Origin: Cyanobacteriota bacterium
GTDB lineage: Bacteria > Cyanobacteriota > Cyanobacteriia > Leptolyngbyales > Leptolyngbyaceae
Assembly: GCA_027482985.1 (NCBI GenBank)
Contig: JAIXVO010000068.1
Span: forward strand, 1-6,338
Length of the DNA: 6,338 nucleotides
Reading direction: 5' to 3'
The notes under the pieces are model-generated. The model was not told where the DNA came from, ran no database searches, and worked only from the letters and a program-made list of their open reading frames with translations. Within the stretch, counting starts at the first letter, position 1. The number at the start of each line of letters is the position of its first letter. Shown here piece by piece: positions 4,594 to 6,338 of this stretch. Made by a program: the position numbers and the translations under genes.

Positions 4594-6114
4594 ATGTCGG
4601 ACTCCCCTCCTTACCTGCGCCTCGATCGCATCACGAAACGCTTTGGTGCCTTCACTGCTAACGATCAAATTTCGATGGCGGTGCAGGCGGGATCGATCCA
4701 TGCTTTGTTGGGCGAAAATGGGGCAGGCAAATCGACGTTGATGCAGATTTTATGTGGGTTGTATCAGCCGACTGCCGGACAAATTTATCTGAATCAACAA
4801 CCTGTGACGATCGCTTCCCCCAATGCCGCGATCGCCCTGGGGATTGGCATGATCCATCAGCATTTCATGTTGGTGCCGCAACTGTCGGTGGTGGAAAACA
4901 TCATTCTGGGCACCGATTTCTCGCTGCAATTGAACTTGCCCCAAAAAGCGGCTGAAATTGCGGCGATGGCGACGGCCTATGGGTTGCCCGTTGATCCGCT
5001 GGCGATCGTGGGTGATTTGCCCGTGGGCACCCAGCAGCGAGTCGAAATTCTCAAAGCCCTCTATCGGCGGGCGCAACTGTTGATCCTGGATGAACCAACT
5101 GCCGTTCTCACTCCTCCCGAAATCGCCCAATTTTTTATGGTGCTGCGCCAACTGGCAGCCCAAAATCACACCATCATCTTCATCAGTCACAAACTGGAAG
5201 AGGTGATGTCCCTCTGTGACGAGGTGACCGTGTTACGACGGGGACAGGTGGTGGCGACGCTCCCCATTTCGGCAACCACCCCGCCCCAGTTGGTCGAACT
5301 CATGGTGGGACGGGATGTCGTATTAACGCCAGAGAAACGCGATCGCCCCCCGGCAGCAGTGGTGCTGGAAGTCGATCGGCTCCAAGTGGAGGACGATCGC
5401 CGGGTGCCTGTGGTGCAGGATGTCAGCTTTTCCCTACGAGCGGGAGAAATTTTGGGCGTGGCGGGGGTCGATGGCAACGGTCAACGGGAACTGGCGGACG
5501 CGATCGCGGGATTGGTGTTACCCAGCCAGGGCACGATTCACTACCAGGGACAAGATATCACCCGCTGGTCCCGTCCCCAACGAGTGCGTCAGTTAAAACT
5601 GGGCTACATCCCCGCCGATCGGCAAAAGATGGGCTTAGTTTTGCCCTTCAGCATTGCCCGGAATCTGATTCTGAAGGCGTTCCAATCCCTGCCGTTTTGT
5701 CGCCGCTGGATTTTACAACGACAGGCGATCGCGACTCATGCCCACACTGCCATCCAGGATTTTGATATTCGGGCGACGGATGCGGCGTTGAAGGTCAGTC
5801 AACTCTCCGGTGGCAATCAGCAAAAGGTCGTGCTGGCGCGAGAATTGGCGGGACAACCCGATTTGATCATTGCCATGCAACCGACTCGCGGCCTAGATGT
5901 GGGGGCGACAGAAGCGGTGCAAACTGCGCTGCTGGCGGAGCGAGAACGGGGCGCGGCAATTCTCTACATTTCCACCGAATTGGAAGAACTGTTGACCTTG
6001 AGCGATCGCATTGCCGTCATGTTTAACGGTCGGTTTGTGGCGCTCCTGGATGCCCCCACCGCCACACGGGAACAACTCGGTTACTGGATGGCGGGTGGCC
6101 TCCCGACTCCCTAA
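4594..6114 (+). CDS. ABC importer ATP-binding protein, two fused nucleotide-binding domains (sugar/nucleoside class)
   Basis: This 506-residue cytoplasmic ATPase would power import of the solute bound by the preceding lipoprotein. Domain 1 (about 8-240): Walker A GENGAGKST (40-48), Q-loop Q89 in MIHQHFML, signature-like LPVGTQQ (142-148), Walker B LLILDE (162-167), H-loop H199. Domain 2 (about 255-500): a Walker A remnant GVDGNGQREL (291-300, lysine replaced by Gln297), canonical signature LSGGNQQ (404-410), Walker B remnant LIIAMQPTRGLDVGA with both acidic residues replaced, and Thr461 where the switch His should be. Length and the PTRGLDVGA motif match the RbsA/YufO/NupA-like family that pairs with BMP binding proteins. 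The start has no clear Shine-Dalgarno (CCTGAATGTTGCT precedes it), so translation may depend on coupling or be weak. Five HIP1 sites lie inside. No permease gene follows before the window ends. Confidence 0.92.
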   Translation: MSDSPPYLRLDRITKRFGAFTANDQISMAVQAGSIHALLGENGAGKSTLMQILCGLYQPTAGQIYLNQQPVTIASPNAAIALGIGMIHQHFMLVPQLSVVENIILGTDFSLQLNLPQKAAEIAAMATAYGLPVDPLAIVGDLPVGTQQRVEILKALYRRAQLLILDEPTAVLTPPEIAQFFMVLRQLAAQNHTIIFISHKLEEVMSLCDEVTVLRRGQVVATLPISATTPPQLVELMVGRDVVLTPEKRDRPPAAVVLEVDRLQVEDDRRVPVVQDVSFSLRAGEILGVAGVDGNGQRELADAIAGLVLPSQGTIHYQGQDITRWSRPQRVRQLKLGYIPADRQKMGLVLPFSIARNLILKAFQSLPFCRRWILQRQAIATHAHTAIQDFDIRATDAALKVSQLSGGNQQKVVLARELAGQPDLIIAMQPTRGLDVGATEAVQTALLAERERGAAILYISTELEELLTLSDRIAVMFNGRFVALLDAPTATREQLGYWMAGGLPTP

Positions 6115-6196
6115 CCGGGTTGCCCGTGCCACCTGACCCTGGATGGATGACGAGGGCGGCGGATTGGCATGATTTGGAGCCAACTGGGGAAAGGGC
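6115..6196. other. Short spacer after the ATPase, nothing recognised
   Basis: Only a 4-bp stem (CGGGTTGCCCG) right after the stop codon is visible, too small to call a terminator. No T-run and no gene start with a credible ribosome site were seen. Confidence 0.4.
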
Positions 6197-6338
6197 GTTG
6201 CTGAATGGTGGCATGAATTGCCCTCATCCCCAGCCCTTCTCCCTGGGGAGAAGGGCGCTAAAACTCTTGTTCCCTCTCCTTTTGGGAGAGGGCTAGGGTG
6301 AGGGCGGATCGGATGGCTTCATACCAGAATTCAGCAAC
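6197..6338. mobile_element. MITE-like element with 21-bp terminal inverted repeats and nested hairpins
   Basis: GTTGCTGAAT-GG-TGGCATGAA (6197-6217) matches the reverse complement of the last 21 bases of the window (6318-6338) at 18 of 21 positions. Inside, GCCCTCATCCC (6220-6230) pairs with GGGTGAGGGC (6296-6305), enclosing two more hairpins: GCCCTTCTCCC/GGGAGAAGGGC (6233-6256) and CCCTCTCC/GGAGAGGG (6272-6292). The whole could fold into a cloverleaf. The inner CCCTCA...TGAGGG part resembles a repeat seen in many cyanobacterial genomes. There is no room for a transposase, so if mobile it would be non-autonomous. The right boundary may extend past the window, so a target duplication cannot be checked. 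Confidence 0.6.

Larger units (their letters stand above)
115..6009. repeat. HIP1 octamers GCGATCGC scattered across the window
   Basis: I count copies starting at 115, 506, 643, 1150, 2053, 2185, 2215, 2233, 2343, 4171, 4266, 4828, 5339, 5500, 5725 and 6002. A given octamer is expected about once in 65 kb by chance at even base composition. This density is the highly iterated palindrome typical of many cyanobacterial genomes and is the best taxonomic mark here. None lies in the hypothetical minus-strand gene. Confidence 0.9.

Overview
The window looks like chromosomal DNA of a cyanobacterium. The octamer GCGATCGC (HIP1) occurs about 16 times in 6.3 kb. The genes are a cyanobacterial-type biosynthetic arginine decarboxylase and a TatC of the cyanobacterial/chloroplast type, and the intergenic hairpin and pyrimidine-tract repeats are of a kind common in filamentous cyanobacteria. 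Genus cannot be fixed from this sequence; a Leptolyngbya/Oscillatoria-like lineage would fit the moderately high GC, but that is a guess.

Layout, left to right. (1) The N-terminal half of speA on the minus strand, cut by the window edge. (2) A roughly 265-base gap with a hairpin repeat, a degenerate second copy and a pyrimidine-rich stretch. (3) A 178-residue protein of unknown function on the minus strand, with one membrane segment and a proline-rich tail. (4) A short divergent spacer. (5) tatC on the plus strand, carrying an unusual acidic N-terminal extension of about 150 residues with a six-unit hexapeptide repeat and four in-frame HIP1 sites. (6) A roughly 430-base gap with three spaced copies of the hairpin repeat, a 39-nt uninterrupted pyrimidine run and the leader of the next gene. 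(7) A BMP-family (PnrA-like) solute-binding lipoprotein with a twin-arginine signal. (8) A 13-bp intercistronic hairpin. (9) A double-domain ABC ATPase of the sugar/nucleoside class. (10) A 141-bp element with 21-bp terminal inverted repeats and nested hairpins, running to the window end.

How the genes fit together. The binding protein and ATPase are two parts of one ABC importer, probably for a nucleoside-like solute. The two membrane permeases expected for this class are not seen; an inverted-repeat element lies where they would normally begin. The binding protein carries a Tat-type signal and sits directly downstream of tatC, so exporter and a probable client are neighbours. speA belongs to polyamine synthesis and has no evident link to the rest.

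I do not see a clearly new multi-gene system. The items most worth a second look are the TatC extension and its repeats, the 2-kb-apart inverted hairpin repeats flanking the divergent pair, and the terminal-inverted-repeat element after the ATPase.
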